Assembly (NCBI RefSeq): GCF_028502605.1
Contig: NW_026611593.1
Coordinates: forward strand, 186,001-250,000
DNA length: 64,000 nt
Reading direction: 5' to 3'
From: Trichoderma breve
Taxonomy: Eukaryota; Ascomycota; Sordariomycetes; Hypocreales; Hypocreaceae
The position numbers were made by a program, and so were the translations under genes. Shown in pieces: positions 1 to 10,993 of the stretch (position 1 is its first letter; the number at the start of each line of letters is the position of its first letter). Under the pieces are notes generated by a model. That model saw only the letters and a program-made list of their open reading frames with translations, ran no database searches and was not told the DNA's origin.

Positions 1-734
1 GGCAGAAATGTCAGCCGACAACGTTCAAGAGGCTTGGCATATGGAGACATGCAAATTTGCGTCCACAATTTTCTTGCGCAAGCATAAGCAGAAAAAGAGA
101 GAAAGAGTAATCGAATGATAAGAATATCCAATAAGGTGACAAAGAGGACAAACACGTCCCAAGTACACGATATCATGGATTGTCATTGGCGCGGTTGTAG
201 TGCGTAAATATTAAAATATTACAAAATGTTTGCAACCCTTGATGAAGAAATTACGTCAAATGGGTACAATTATCATGTAAGTCTGCAAGAACCAATATTT
301 CACAGCCAAATTTAGAGACCGCTGGAACTATGTTTCCTAGGACTTCACAATTTTCACTAAGACGGTATGGAGCAAGGACTATGTTGTTCTCCCCACGCTT
401 GCGCCCTACATTTACATATCCCAAAGCGGGAGTTGTCAGCGTATGGACTTCCATTTGCGGTCCCTACCAGAAGATATAAATATGAGAACATTGCGTTGTA
501 GGAGCTTGAATCTAAAGCGACAAAATACGTTCTACAGACAATCTACCGTTCAATCATTGCCTTAGAAAGCGGTCTTGGCCCCCGGATACCGAAACTGGGC
601 ACGCAGACTAATAGAATTTATTGGTAGGCTTGTAGTCTCCAAAAACTTGGTTTATTTCAAACATTACGGATTATGACATCTGTGTGCGTAGTATAGCAGA
701 CGGTATGTCGTTCCAAATGAGATATAGTAAGTAT
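1..734. other. intergenic, no confident gene
   Basis: AT-rich sequence downstream of the GH79 gene. A 67-codon minus-strand frame (251-454) is open, but it has no recognisable domain and no clear splice partner, so I do not call it. Nothing else is supported. Confidence 0.5.
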
Positions 735-2605
735 CTATGGATCCAGTGTGACGACAACAGCTTCTGTCGATGGAATTGTCAATTTGGCCATGCCTTTCGA
801 AATGTGTAACACTTCGTTGTGAGGTCGACCTGACTGCGCGAGCCGCCCATGGGTATAGTTCCAGCTAAGTCCACCCCAAGTAATGTCTGAGTCTGCACTG
901 GCTCCTGCTCCGACAAGTCTCTGTACTTTGGCGGCTTTTACTCCGGAGGGAAACTTGAGTGTAACACTTTGGTTTGGACGAGGATATCGAGTTGTAGAAT
1001 TCCATTCGTCAAGGTTGATGAGCACGTATTTGTTCAACTTTCTTGATTCGTAGACACCATACGCGGAGAACTTCCAAAGCTCAGGGCCAAGGTCAATGGG
1101 CAAGATTTGAACATGAGGGTTGTGACCAATTACGTCTGCCACAACAATTTGACCATAGACGGGTGCCCTGACGTAGGGTTGCATATTGCCAGTGGGCACA
1201 GGAACCCAGCCCGTATATCCGAACGTAGTTCCCTGGATAAGATTAAAACGAGTGATGTTCTACTTGTTTTATCAACATCCAATACTCAAATTTTAAGAGG
1301 AATGGGTTTAACGTACCAGAGACATTCCGTACATGAGATAGTCAATCAGCCACAGTGAGCTGCCGAACACTCCCTCTACTTGATTCATTAAGAGATTGGT
1401 GTAGTCGCTGTTTGTCTCGCCCAGCAAGAAAGTGATGTTTGGGTAGTTAGTCTTCAGGTAGTCATTGGCGGGGGAATAGATGCTAAGGTTAGCCACAACA
1501 GCAGTGTGGTTCATAAATGTTTCTATGGATCATTAGACGCGTTGCCAAAAGAAGAAGGAAGAAGCGAAAACCGACCTTGAAGTCTAACCCAACCCTGATT
1601 GCCGGCCGCATAGCTACCTCTGAGTTAGCGGACAATAAATAACAGCCTCAAACCATGACATACTGGTGCAAAGAAACGGATTTGACATGGTCGGTCAGAT
1701 CAATACCCCCGTTAAACGCGTTAGGTCTGCTTTCAAATTAGCCTCATTTAATCTCTACAGATATTGGAAGTGGTTTAACTGACGTGGTGAAAGTTTTTAA
1801 CTCTGCGTTTGCAAACACCAAGGCTTGGAAGAACCTTTGTTCGTCCAAGCCGTACCGGTTTCCCTTGAGAACATGTTCCGAGATGGCATCCGCATACGTA
1901 GTCCATTCTTGCATGTAATCATAGACTGTATACCCACAGGGTCGAACGGCACATGGGTAAAGGTCTACTTCGTTTCCGATCTCAAAGTCGATCAGGTTGC
2001 CCTTGAGAGTATTCATAACATGTTTGCACACTTCCATAGTGTTGTTGAGACCCCAGCTAGCATTGTTGGCGAGATTCGCCTGGAAGCTCCACAAAGAGCC
2101 AGGAAAATTATTGAAGGCTTCAAAGTATACAGGTCCAACGTAGACTGCGGACGGAATGCCATTAGAGCCCGTCTCGACTAGGATGGACTGTTCTTGAGAC
2201 GCATTGTAATATGTACGGTCGCTAGCACTAGATGTTAGCACTGGAGATATATTTTGTCGACAGACGGGTCATACGCAGAAGTGCCTCCTACTCGGATATA
2301 AGGATGTTTCCCAGTCTTGCTGTATAGGAGATCTAGGATATCACGGGAGAATAAGTTAGGGTGACTATTGTTTCCTATTGGGGCTCAATTAGCTTGGAGT
2401 CACCCATTGATATGCTCAGAAACAGCCTACCAGCAAAATCAGGAAGCCAATGGGCGGGAAAAGAAAAAGAGGCGAAAGCGTGATCTACAACTTGGGATGC
2501 TCCATGAGGCACAGTACCAGGAGCTGCAACTCTAATCGGGGAATCAGAAGTTGCTGTAGCTCGCTGGTACAGAAAGAGAGCCGCAAGGAGAGTCTGGCGC
2601 ATCAT
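735..2605 (-). CDS. secreted GH79-type glycosidase (beta-glucuronidase/heparanase-like)
   Basis: Predicted glycoside hydrolase of family GH79, which removes uronic or related sugars from proteoglycans or arabinogalactan side chains. Seven exons: 2605-2431, 2374-2275, 2227-1784, 1726-1664, 1619-1576, 1522-1317 and 1232-735. They sum to 1530 nt, giving 509 aa. Seen: an N-terminal hydrophobic segment (MMRQTLLAALFLYQRATA) like a signal peptide; YIRVGGTS near the N-terminus; FEIGNEVDLY holding the likely acid/base Glu; FLLGETNS holding the likely nucleophile Glu; many N-x-S/T sites; and a beta-sandwich-like C-terminus (YVLINLDEWN, then a final VVVTLDP). The start is the first of two adjacent ATGs; the second differs by one residue. 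Family assignment is firm. The substrate is not known, because GH79 includes beta-glucuronidase, 4-O-methyl-glucuronidase and heparanase activities. Confidence 0.88.
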
Positions 2606-4297
2606 TTTGGTACAAACAAAATGGCAGAGGGGGATGAAACGTCAAACATATGAAGAACTCGATGTTTAGTTGCAGTATCCGGGAACTGCTGGGCTTATAT
2701 ATCCATTCTACCTGATGCCAGCCTTCTAAAACAGGCTGGTTCACGGCAAGCATTAGAGAATACGCATAGTACTTCTGAAGCTGTTATTCCAATGAAGACA
2801 TTCAACCTAGACAGGTCGTCATTGTAGCTAGCTCAAACAAGGCATAAATCACTCCACAAACTTGCCTCTCGGCCTACACGGGAGCGTCAATCAGGGGAGA
2901 AACCCCGTAAAACATTTCGATGCGGAGGGGATAGTAGCGGCTTTCGGTAGCTATCAACCGGAGCTCGGCGGGATCGCGGTGAGGGGCTCCAGCATATTCT
3001 CGACTTGCTGACGGCTTTCGGGTGGCAGGCAACGTTTAAGAGCAGCCTTCATCATCTTTCGGTGTAAGCCGAATGTTTAAATCCATGAGATTTGATCAAT
3101 GTCAATTAGAGCGCAATTGCAAGAAAGATTTCGCCGTAAATAAAGCCTAGGGGGGACACTATTGCCAACGGTGTTTGGAAACGAACCCGCGATGTAGCCG
3201 AGTTTTTCGGCGCGTCAAACTAAGTAGAGTCAATTACGATTCTACAAACGTCAAAAGACACAACCAACGCAGATATAAGCATCAGGGTTGATCAAAATAG
3301 AAGACATAAGAAGACAATGATCAGAATACTTTTGCCCCTGTCTCTAGCGGAAGATGCAGCTCACTGTGAAAATGATCACACGGCGCTCTCTCAGCGCGTG
3401 GAAGCATGTTACATAGATTTCAGGCAATATTCGGCTTCCTGTGAACTGTGAACTGTGGCACTCTCATCGAACTCAGCTGCCATTCTATTATCAGTTTATA
3501 GATTGCTTCACTCGTGTATCCTTTTTGGTACAGATGGAGCCCATTGGTAAGACTGTGCGATAGCAAAAAATACCTGATCGCGCGCGCCTGGGTTGCCATC
3601 ATGCATTTCACATCCGGAGTGAGTGAGCCAAAGGGTGTGACAGAATCCGTGACTTATTATTACCGATAAATCGCCCGATATTCGTTTTCGCGTTGCGAAT
3701 CCCCTGCCTCAAAATAACCATAACTCGTATTGATTCTTCTAATCCTTATAGTAATTACGCGAATATGTCAAAACTATTTATACAGCGTGAACACTATGCT
3801 ATTGTGAAGACCAAGAGCAATGGCCGATGGGTTACACTAGTGGCTTACCCTATGTCGCTATAAGTAAGTATCTTAGACCATTGCGGAAGGAAACAGCGGC
3901 TACATTATGTTGCTAGAAATTAGCAGCGCTGGAGGGCATTAGTGGGAGTATCGCATCTTCGCAAACTATCATGAACCGATAAATACATACAAAGCTAAAG
4001 CTGAACGCAGTGCACGCATCAACATTGCGATCGTCGGATTTGCAATGGCTTCGTCAAAATTCTACAGCCGTAAAACAAAACTAATGTCCCGGGGGTCGAT
4101 GACGTATTGTGTAATAGATATCGAGTTTGGGTGACCTGATGTAGTACTCTTATATCGAGATCACAGATTACACATGAACTTGTGATTGTTGTTTGACGCC
4201 CGTTCTCGGCTACGGATTCATAATAAGTAATATAAGGATATTGCGAGAGTACATATGAGAAGTTGGCATATCGATCTTGCTGAGCGGATTACAAAAA
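2606..4297. promoter_or_regulatory. intergenic region with GH79 promoter
   Basis: No gene is supported here. Just upstream of the GH79 start, the DNA has CRE1/CreA-type SYGGRG matches, GCGGAG at 2922-2927 and CCGGAG at 2958-2963, in a GC-richer patch (about 2880-3010). This fits carbon-catabolite control of a wall-degrading enzyme, but the motif is short and common. The remainder (3100-4297) is AT-rich and featureless to me. Confidence 0.35.
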
Positions 4298-4891
4298 TTA
4301 TTTCCTTGAACGACCGTTGGCTAGGCGGTCAACTAGCATCCCACCGACCGCACTTTCCACGATGTGGCGTCCTCTTTTCCTATCATCATCTTTGCTCACA
4401 AGTGCGTCCATAGCTGCCGCACTAACAGCTGCCGTAACGGCTCGTCGAGATCTCTCTGGATCGTGTCGTGCTCGGATAGCCTCCGTAACACCTGCTGTTA
4501 GGGCCGCTGTCGCTACCTCCACAAGGCGGTGTTCGCTACGAGCCCGAGTACGAGACCGGTGGTGACGATGATCTCGACGTCGGTATTCGACATCATCTTC
4601 GTTATGCAGGGATCGGCCACGACGACCGGATTGCCGTACCTCACGGTAAGACATTGCTTCATCCTGCCCATGTCTGCCACCATGGTGATTATGATGCCTT
4701 CGAGTTTGCCGGTCATGATAGTCGACGACCCGTTCCCTCCCAGGTCGTCTAGTAGTCGATTTCACTTCGCGAAAATGGCCCTCCTCGATGGGACGAGTAG
4801 ATTCGTAACGCCGGCCCGGAGGAGGGGAATAGGACGTTCCATAGCGGATATCGTCGTCGCTATATTCATCAGAGCTGCGCCGTCTTGGCAT
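4298..4891 (-). CDS. arginine/histidine-rich hypothetical protein
   Basis: Single-exon gene, 197 aa, of unknown function. I chose the ATG at 4891 (MPRRRSSDEYSDDD). The open frame runs 59 codons further upstream, but that part is hydrophobic and AT-rich like untranslated leader. The first ~125 residues are low complexity: Arg, His, Asp and Ser repeats, with runs such as HHNHHGG. The last ~70 residues form an alanine-rich part with two similar helices (VATAALTAGVTEAIRAR and AVTAAVSAAAMDALVSK) and then IVESAVGGMLVDRLANG. This layout, a charged disordered head and a small Ala/Gly C-terminal helix pair, is common in fungal DUF3824-like or involucrin-repeat-like proteins, a resemblance I judge from memory only. 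The high charge suggests an intrinsically disordered scaffold or RNA/membrane-contacting protein. Confidence 0.6.
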   Translation of the reverse strand: MPRRRSSDEYSDDDIRYGTSYSPPPGRRYESTRPIEEGHFREVKSTTRRPGRERVVDYHDRQTRRHHNHHGGRHGQDEAMSYREVRQSGRRGRSLHNEDDVEYRRRDHRHHRSRTRARSEHRLVEVATAALTAGVTEAIRARHDPERSRRAVTAAVSAAAMDALVSKDDDRKRGRHIVESAVGGMLVDRLANGRSRK

Positions 4892-5641
4892 GATGTATGA
4901 TATGTCTTTGAAGGTCCAAACAAGAAAGTAATATAGATGTAAAGGTAAAAATCGATAAAGTTGGGCAACGTTCTCGTGTCGACAGACTATTATGTTAATT
5001 CTGGTTATACTGAAACAGAAAAAAAATAAGAAACTTGTTTTAATCAGTATATAGCGAAATGAAATCATTCATTCTATTTAGGTTAAGTGATAAGCGCTTC
5101 AATCTGTCGATCTGTGGCAGCTGGGAGTGCATTTTGGTGAACTATGACCCTGGAAATTTGCCCTTAGCCTTAATGAGTATGACATACCTCTGACTCATGC
5201 TCGACATCATAACGGTTTTATCTTATCTCAAATGAAGAAATGAAATGAGTGAACAAACTAAACATCATATTCGCTGATCGTGGGCTTGTTACAGAAATGA
5301 TGCTGGCGCACCTCTTTTCAGCGTCCACAGTCCAACAGGGGTTTCCGCAATTCATCTTGTGCGTAGAAAATATCGTGAATTAATATCCTTTGTTAAAAAT
5401 GTACCCCAAGCCATAGACTAGGTATTTCAACAATATCGGGAATTATCCTCACACACTGTCATTAGGTGGAAGATCTTCTAGAAATTCGGAGTCTGTAGCT
5501 ATGAATGCCGGTTTTGCTCTCTGCCTGAACTGTGGGCACTCGCAAATAAAACTCGGTGTATATTTAGAACTAAAATCGAGAGCGCCTTGAGGAGAATACT
5601 GGCTTCCTATAAATTTGTCAGGCATAGTCGCAGAAATCCCA
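4892..5641. other. intergenic, no confident gene
   Basis: Spacer between two minus-strand genes. It would hold the 3' end of the PIP kinase transcript and the promoter of the arginine-rich gene. No motif stands out. Confidence 0.4.
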
Positions 5642-6766
5642 TCATTCGTCCCATTCCCTTCCCACCAGCAGTTTTTGAACCATTTTCATGAAGCGCTTCC
5701 TGTACTCAAACGGTTCCGTAGTGATTGTCATGGGACCTTGCCCAGCCCAAACGTTAAAGACCCCAACGATGCCAGACATGGTCCTCGCGTGAAACTTATG
5801 TCGAGCCCAGAAAAAGTCCAGCAAGACGGCACGATACACCCATTGCTCGTCACTTGAGACCACGCCTGTCCTCCAACAGTCAATCGGTGTTGCCGCCAAT
5901 TTAGTTTGGGCAGCCGGTTGACTAGGTCCAGCATAAGCTGGTTCTGCTGTGTAGGGATAGCGCACAAGGAATAATGAGTAATCTAAGACATTGAAGTCGG
6001 CCAGGAATTTTGTGTCTGTATCCAACAAAGCCATCAGCTCTTCCGTAGCCTCATGCGATATTTGCACTTTGCCTGGGAAGTGATCCACCAGCTTGTTCTT
6101 CACACTTTGCGACGCCAAGTTGCCATTTGCAATATCACGCTCCGGGAAAAAATAGTCCTTCGGCTTCAGATCATATGTTTCACAATGTGACGCATCGCCA
6201 GCCTGCCCAGTGCCATAAAGGAGGTTCTCCATGACAACATGGTGTGTTGGTTCAGTGCCGAATATGCCCCCCAGAGTGGTATGCGAAACTTGCAGCAGGT
6301 CAGTGATGCGCACCAGGAGACTGTCAGGATGTTCCCGCATATGGATCAGATACGGCGTAAGCAGTTCCTGCGTGAAGAAATGATGCTCGAAGTGTCTGTC
6401 CAGAGACTTGACAATGTATTTACCGTCCAAACTCTCAAAAAACGTAGAGCCACTATATCCAAGGCTCCCCATTGGGACCAGAGTTGTCGCATGCTGTTCA
6501 CTAGACCCTAGTGACGGGCTCTCGTCTGCGGGTTGAAAAGATCGTGTGTATGCACCATTGTTCAAATGCCACACGTCGTGTCTTAGAGCAAGAAAATCAT
6601 CACCTCGGTATAGTTTTAGGTCCAAATTCCATATATAAAAAAAGTTGAACAGGTGATGTATGAGTTGTGCAAATAACGATCGCGTCTTTTGTTCCCTCTC
6701 GGCATTTTCGCCGTTCACGATGGCACGGACAATCTTGGTGGAGATGCGGCGCGTGCGGCCCTGCAT
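5642..6766 (-). CDS. divergent phosphatidylinositol phosphate kinase (PIPK domain)
   Basis: Predicted PIP kinase-like protein that would phosphorylate phosphoinositides at the plasma membrane. 374 aa in one exon. The start is the first in-frame ATG (6766); the frame is open a further 13 codons but begins there with TTG. Seen: GSTFFESLDGKYIVKSL with the ATP-binding Lys (K120); HHVVMENLL (family MxN hinge); YDLKPKDYFFPE (about 199-209); DYSLFLVRYP (about 262-271); and LLDFFWARHKF (D317, metal-binding DFG-like position) followed by ITTEPFEYRKRFMKMV at the C-terminus. In canonical PIP5K/PIP4K the fourth motif reads DLKGST. Its replacement here suggests altered phosphate handling or specificity. 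The protein is also much shorter than Mss4-type kinases and has no long regulatory N-terminus. I am confident of the domain, less so of activity. Confidence 0.82.
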   Translation of the reverse strand: MQGRTRRISTKIVRAIVNGENAEREQKTRSLFAQLIHHLFNFFYIWNLDLKLYRGDDFLALRHDVWHLNNGAYTRSFQPADESPSLGSSEQHATTLVPMGSLGYSGSTFFESLDGKYIVKSLDRHFEHHFFTQELLTPYLIHMREHPDSLLVRITDLLQVSHTTLGGIFGTEPTHHVVMENLLYGTGQAGDASHCETYDLKPKDYFFPERDIANGNLASQSVKNKLVDHFPGKVQISHEATEELMALLDTDTKFLADFNVLDYSLFLVRYPYTAEPAYAGPSQPAAQTKLAATPIDCWRTGVVSSDEQWVYRAVLLDFFWARHKFHARTMSGIVGVFNVWAGQGPMTITTEPFEYRKRFMKMVQKLLVGREWDE

Positions 6767-8698
6767 TCTGCTCAACAAGATATCATCCGTTCTGAACAAA
6801 TCCAAGAGACGATTTCAGTTGCGAGACGAGAAATTTTTCAACAGCTCCTATTCGTGCCGTGGAATTAAGACGCTCTCTTGCGATTAACGTTTGACGTCAC
6901 AGATACGCCAGTAGCCTTGCACAGTTATCTTTTGCCATCACAGCTGTGTTCTGCTTCCACTTGTGCTATCTAATTGTTAGCCATACCTTTCGTTGTCAAT
7001 CAGACGCATCGATTCATCCTTATCGCGGCAAGCCCTAAGTTGCGGTACATGAAAGCAACAATTACTCAAGTTGTCGAACGGCAGAATCAGGCGTTGCTAA
7101 TAACCAAGGGTCGCACATTATGAAGATGTGTGCTGTGAAACATACTGGTTGGCTCGGAGTACCTCCAGTGTCGTACACTAATAAGCGCCCTTGCATCTGG
7201 CCCGATGAGTAAGTTACTCAACTGGAACGTACAATTCCAACTCCAACTGTTCCAACAACACCTGCACCAAAGAGAAAGAGCAAACTCTGTACATAGCAAC
7301 CATTTGTTCGCGTAAAAAAGAAAAAGATGTCCCAAATAAGGTACAGTGATCCTGTATCTCGTTCGACCCCCGAGCAGGTTACACCGAAGTCTCCGACTTT
7401 GCGCCAACAACGTTATCTTCGTCAACACGGACAATTTCTCAAGAGAATCATTTCTCCAGACAATCATTTCCTAAAGTATATGTCTACTAGGACGATAGCT
7501 CTGTATCACAATATTCTTTGTAGAAATATCTGCTGTGCAGGGTAATACTAGCGAGAAAAATGTGTTCTAACTTTGCAGACAGAGAAAATTTGCTTCACCG
7601 TTGCTATTCTGCAAGTATCTATTACTGTATGACCTCTATTAGTAGTCGTGATGAAGTGGCTCGAGTAAAAAAGGGGCTACAGCGTCGATTGTCGACTCCA
7701 AGCCCATTCAAGGTATCATGTAGTGTTTGTTTCTTTGTTACTTTATGTCTAGGCCTCGAATTACATCTGATGATGAACCTAATATAAGGATTAGTAGCCT
7801 ACACTTTGGGCTATAAATATCTTATGTGCCAACAAAATCGATAAGAAGGATTCTTCAAAATAATAATACAACTTTACGAAGCCAAGATCATCAGCCGTTC
7901 CCCATATCAGACAAGAGTCGCCAGACAAATTGTGTTGAGCACTCCAGTTGCCTCCGTGATGAAAAGTACTGCGCCCAACCGCCCATCCCTGCACCGTCGT
8001 CTCCACCTGAAGTTTGAAGTGATGAGGAGACTTGGATCTCCACGAAATGTGAACGGGCGCTGATGAGCTCTTTTGGTAGCACGCCTAAAAGCTCTGTTGG
8101 TAGTAGAGATGACTTGGGCGGTTAGCAGGCCGCTCTCGAATGAGGCCGCGAAGAATAATTGGACGTGCTTCTCCCATGCACGATGCTTCTGCCTGTAGAA
8201 CTAAGGAGCCTGAAGATTATGACGGGTTAAGGCCCAATAGCAAAGGTAGAGAGGGGGGAAGCGGCCTTGCGGGCCACGGAACTAACAAGCGAGTCATATT
8301 AACGAAACCTATTGGATGCTAGTTGCTGCAGGAGTGATGCAGGAGTCCTGCATGTGCGAACAACAGCGCATGATTGCTGGCAAATGCACCTATTATTGCG
8401 CGCTACATGCCTTATTGGCGCCGCATGCTGCCACGTAGATACTGCTGCCCAATGTGGCTTATAGAAATGGATACATTTTTGGTTAAGGGCCACCACGTCA
8501 ATATTGCATGGTCCCAGTTGGTAGTTAGCGCACTTTGAAAGACATCAGGAGAGAATTATAAAAGAGGCCACAGTGAACTCTCCTGAAGATATTTTATTCT
8601 GCATTGCAACAACATTCACATCATCTCACAACATCCGCATTAACCAACACTTCGAACTAAACTCCTCGCTTTTTGCTTCTTCTCATTTTCCATTCACA
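6767..8698. promoter_or_regulatory. intergenic region with promoter of the 68-aa gene
   Basis: No gene is supported between the PIP kinase and the small gene; the short open frames at 7087-8500 lack splice support and family features. Near the right end, TATAAAA at 8557-8563 lies about 140 nt before the ATG. It is followed by a pyrimidine-rich, CACAAC-containing leader, which is typical of a strongly expressed fungal gene. Confidence 0.45.
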
Positions 8699-9067
8699 AT
8701 GGCTCTGGTATGCAGACACGAATATTTTGAAATATATCTTCCCATCTGACAACATGTTTGCAGCAAAACGTTCAAGTCCGCCCCCACGAGACCGCTGATC
8801 TCAACGAACTTGAGACGTATGTCACATTCCTTATAGCACTGCGAATACTGCTAATCTTTTATAGATTCATTGAGTCTCTCATCGGTCAAACCGTCCCTTC
8901 TACTGTCTCCCGAGTTCCTGTCTTCTCTTTCAAGTAAGCTTAAACACTTCAACATGTTATTGAAGTGGCATCATTACTTACTATAGCTTAGGACGTCGGA
9001 AGAGAATGTCAAGTTGATCAAGGACAAGTTTGGCAATGATTGCATTATCGACGCCGTCAACTGTTAA
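8699..9067 (+). CDS. small conserved-looking protein of unknown function (68 aa)
   Basis: Four exons (8699-8707, 8764-8816, 8865-8933, 8992-9067) sum to 207 nt, so three introns interrupt a coding region of only 68 codons. All junctions are GT...AG and the phases agree. The last acceptor must be CTTAG at 8987-8991, because using TATAG five bases earlier runs into a stop. The protein begins MALQNVQVRPHETAD and ends GNDCIIDAVNC. It has two cysteines near the C-terminus, no signal peptide and no membrane segment. The central part (ETFIESLIGQTVPSTVSR) looks amphipathic. I do not recognise the family; a small cytosolic protease-inhibitor-like fold is possible but unproven. A clear TATA box and a CT-rich leader suggest high expression. 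Confidence 0.7.
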
Positions 9068-10993
9068 ACGAATGGGCAATTGTCATGCAACAGCATCCAT
9101 AACGATATTCATGAACTTGGGGTATATAATAACCGGAATTCGACAGTACAGGGTCTGGTTGGAAAGTAACAGAGTGATAAAGAAGCTCTAACGACAAATG
9201 GCTGGAATAACATAGAAGAATATATTGATATATATCTTGCATCCTTGTGCCTTCAATTCACGCCGCATTGTTTACTTTTCGGATCTCCTATTATCCCCTA
9301 GGAGTCACTTTGCTCTGAGCTAGCTAATTATTGTGATAATATATGTGCAGTAATCAACGAGAGACATGGTTTTTATGTCCGTAAAATGAAATTGAGACTA
9401 GAAAAAATGAAAACGCCTATAATTTACATCATACTGTAAAACTTCCTCTTAGTAGACAAGGAGCAGTTTCCGCCAGCTGAGGGTAGCACTTTTCAACCAA
9501 TGAGGAGATGTGATTATAGTATGTGACTCTGTTCAACCTAGCAACTTTACTCAATTGCAGATTTCTGATGATATGATTGAACCCAAATTAGTTGGCTAAC
9601 AAAGAAGTCAGAATGTCAGGCTATCGAACACCATATATGGGACATTTAAGACACGTCAACTGTTACTTGTGATTCATTAGAAACCGTTCCATATCTTATC
9701 TTGCCATTGATCTCGAAAAGTGGAACTAGTAACTGTGCTGTCTGTGGTCCTCGAAATGTGTGGGTTGACTGTCGATAATCTACAGTGGACATGATGAGAA
9801 TTGACAATTCTTTTCGGGATGCGAAAAAAGGTATATTGGAAATAATCTAAGTAAAAAGACTACTGCTGCTAATCTCACGTCTATAACCTACTCCGTCTTG
9901 CCTACTGATTGTGGACTGAAGGGCTATGAACATGGGGATTCAGCCCACTATCAGAAGCTCTACAGGAGTGCAGAATTCTTTATTGACCGTGGTATTGTCT
10001 TGTTTGTAATAACAGTCTTGAAAGAAAAGAAAAAAAGGTTTATGACGATAATTGTTGTATCAATATCCTAGCTGAAGATTTCACATATACTGTGGCTCAT
10101 ACTAAGGTATGTTGGGAGATATGCTTTGTATATTGCAGGTCTTCCGGCCTTTATAATGTGAATTGAGGCTGTAGTAGACCATCAAACCCGGTAGGCTATA
10201 TATTCAGCAACGTTTCTTGTTGTATTGACGCTTGTCTACTGTCGCATGAAGCCTTTTTTGGCTGAATTGAGCACTTTTGACTATGTGTGATTTGGGTTTC
10301 TGGTTTTATATAGTGGGGTTAGTCGCATCAGGTATTTTGCCGACCGGTTATACCGCAAGGGCTGAAGTGAGCTTCACTAAGCCGACGGCCGCAACTATTA
10401 CGGCATGTAACCCTGCAGTCAATTTGATGCCTTCTGCCTTAATATTTAGATTAAATCAGGAGCTATGACCCCTGTATATAACCTTAAAGCATCTTTTGGG
10501 TGCTGCTGATATCTTCAAAAAGCCGAATACTCTTATTCAGGCTCAATGCCTGACTCAACTTCCAGGGGTAAGATACTATGGACATCTCCCAAGTAGGCAC
10601 ATCTACCAGAGTGTCCTCATTTCAGGTTGCTATCACACAAGATTGATATTGCGGAGAATCGGTCCGGGTCCGATGTATATAGTAGATCACTATCCAAAAG
10701 GTATCCATAGGAAATGCCCATGACTATATAACATATTCTGGAATCCATCTATCTTTTGGATTGGGAACATCATACCATCCAAATTTTAACCTCTTCCTCA
10801 CCATTCAGGTATCATCTTTTTCACACACTTCTAGGCCACGAATCCAAGATTTAGTTGATCACATACAGGTGTGTAATTCCTCATATCGCTATATGCAAAA
10901 CCGTTCAGCCAGGAGAATATGTACCCAATGGTCAATTTCGCAGACATCCTTTTGCTAATCATGGCTACCTAGTTTTTCCATATTTCCTTCGTA
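9068..10993. promoter_or_regulatory. long upstream region of the cellulase gene
   Basis: 1.9 kb without a gene. It carries candidate XYR1-type GGCWWW sites: GGCTAA at 9594-9599, GGCTAT at 10194-10199, and reverse matches TTTGCC at 10336-10341 and AAAGCC at 10519-10524. A CRE1-type GCGGAG lies at 10651-10656. TATA-like boxes lie at 10676-10682 and 10725-10731. These are the factors known to control Trichoderma cellulases, but the motifs are short and I have not tested enrichment. The segment at 9100-10100 has no other feature I can see. Confidence 0.4.

Noticed and set aside
4317..4900. Plus-strand frames opposite the arginine-rich gene
   Set aside because: They mirror the GC-rich codons of the minus-strand gene; no start context or domain.
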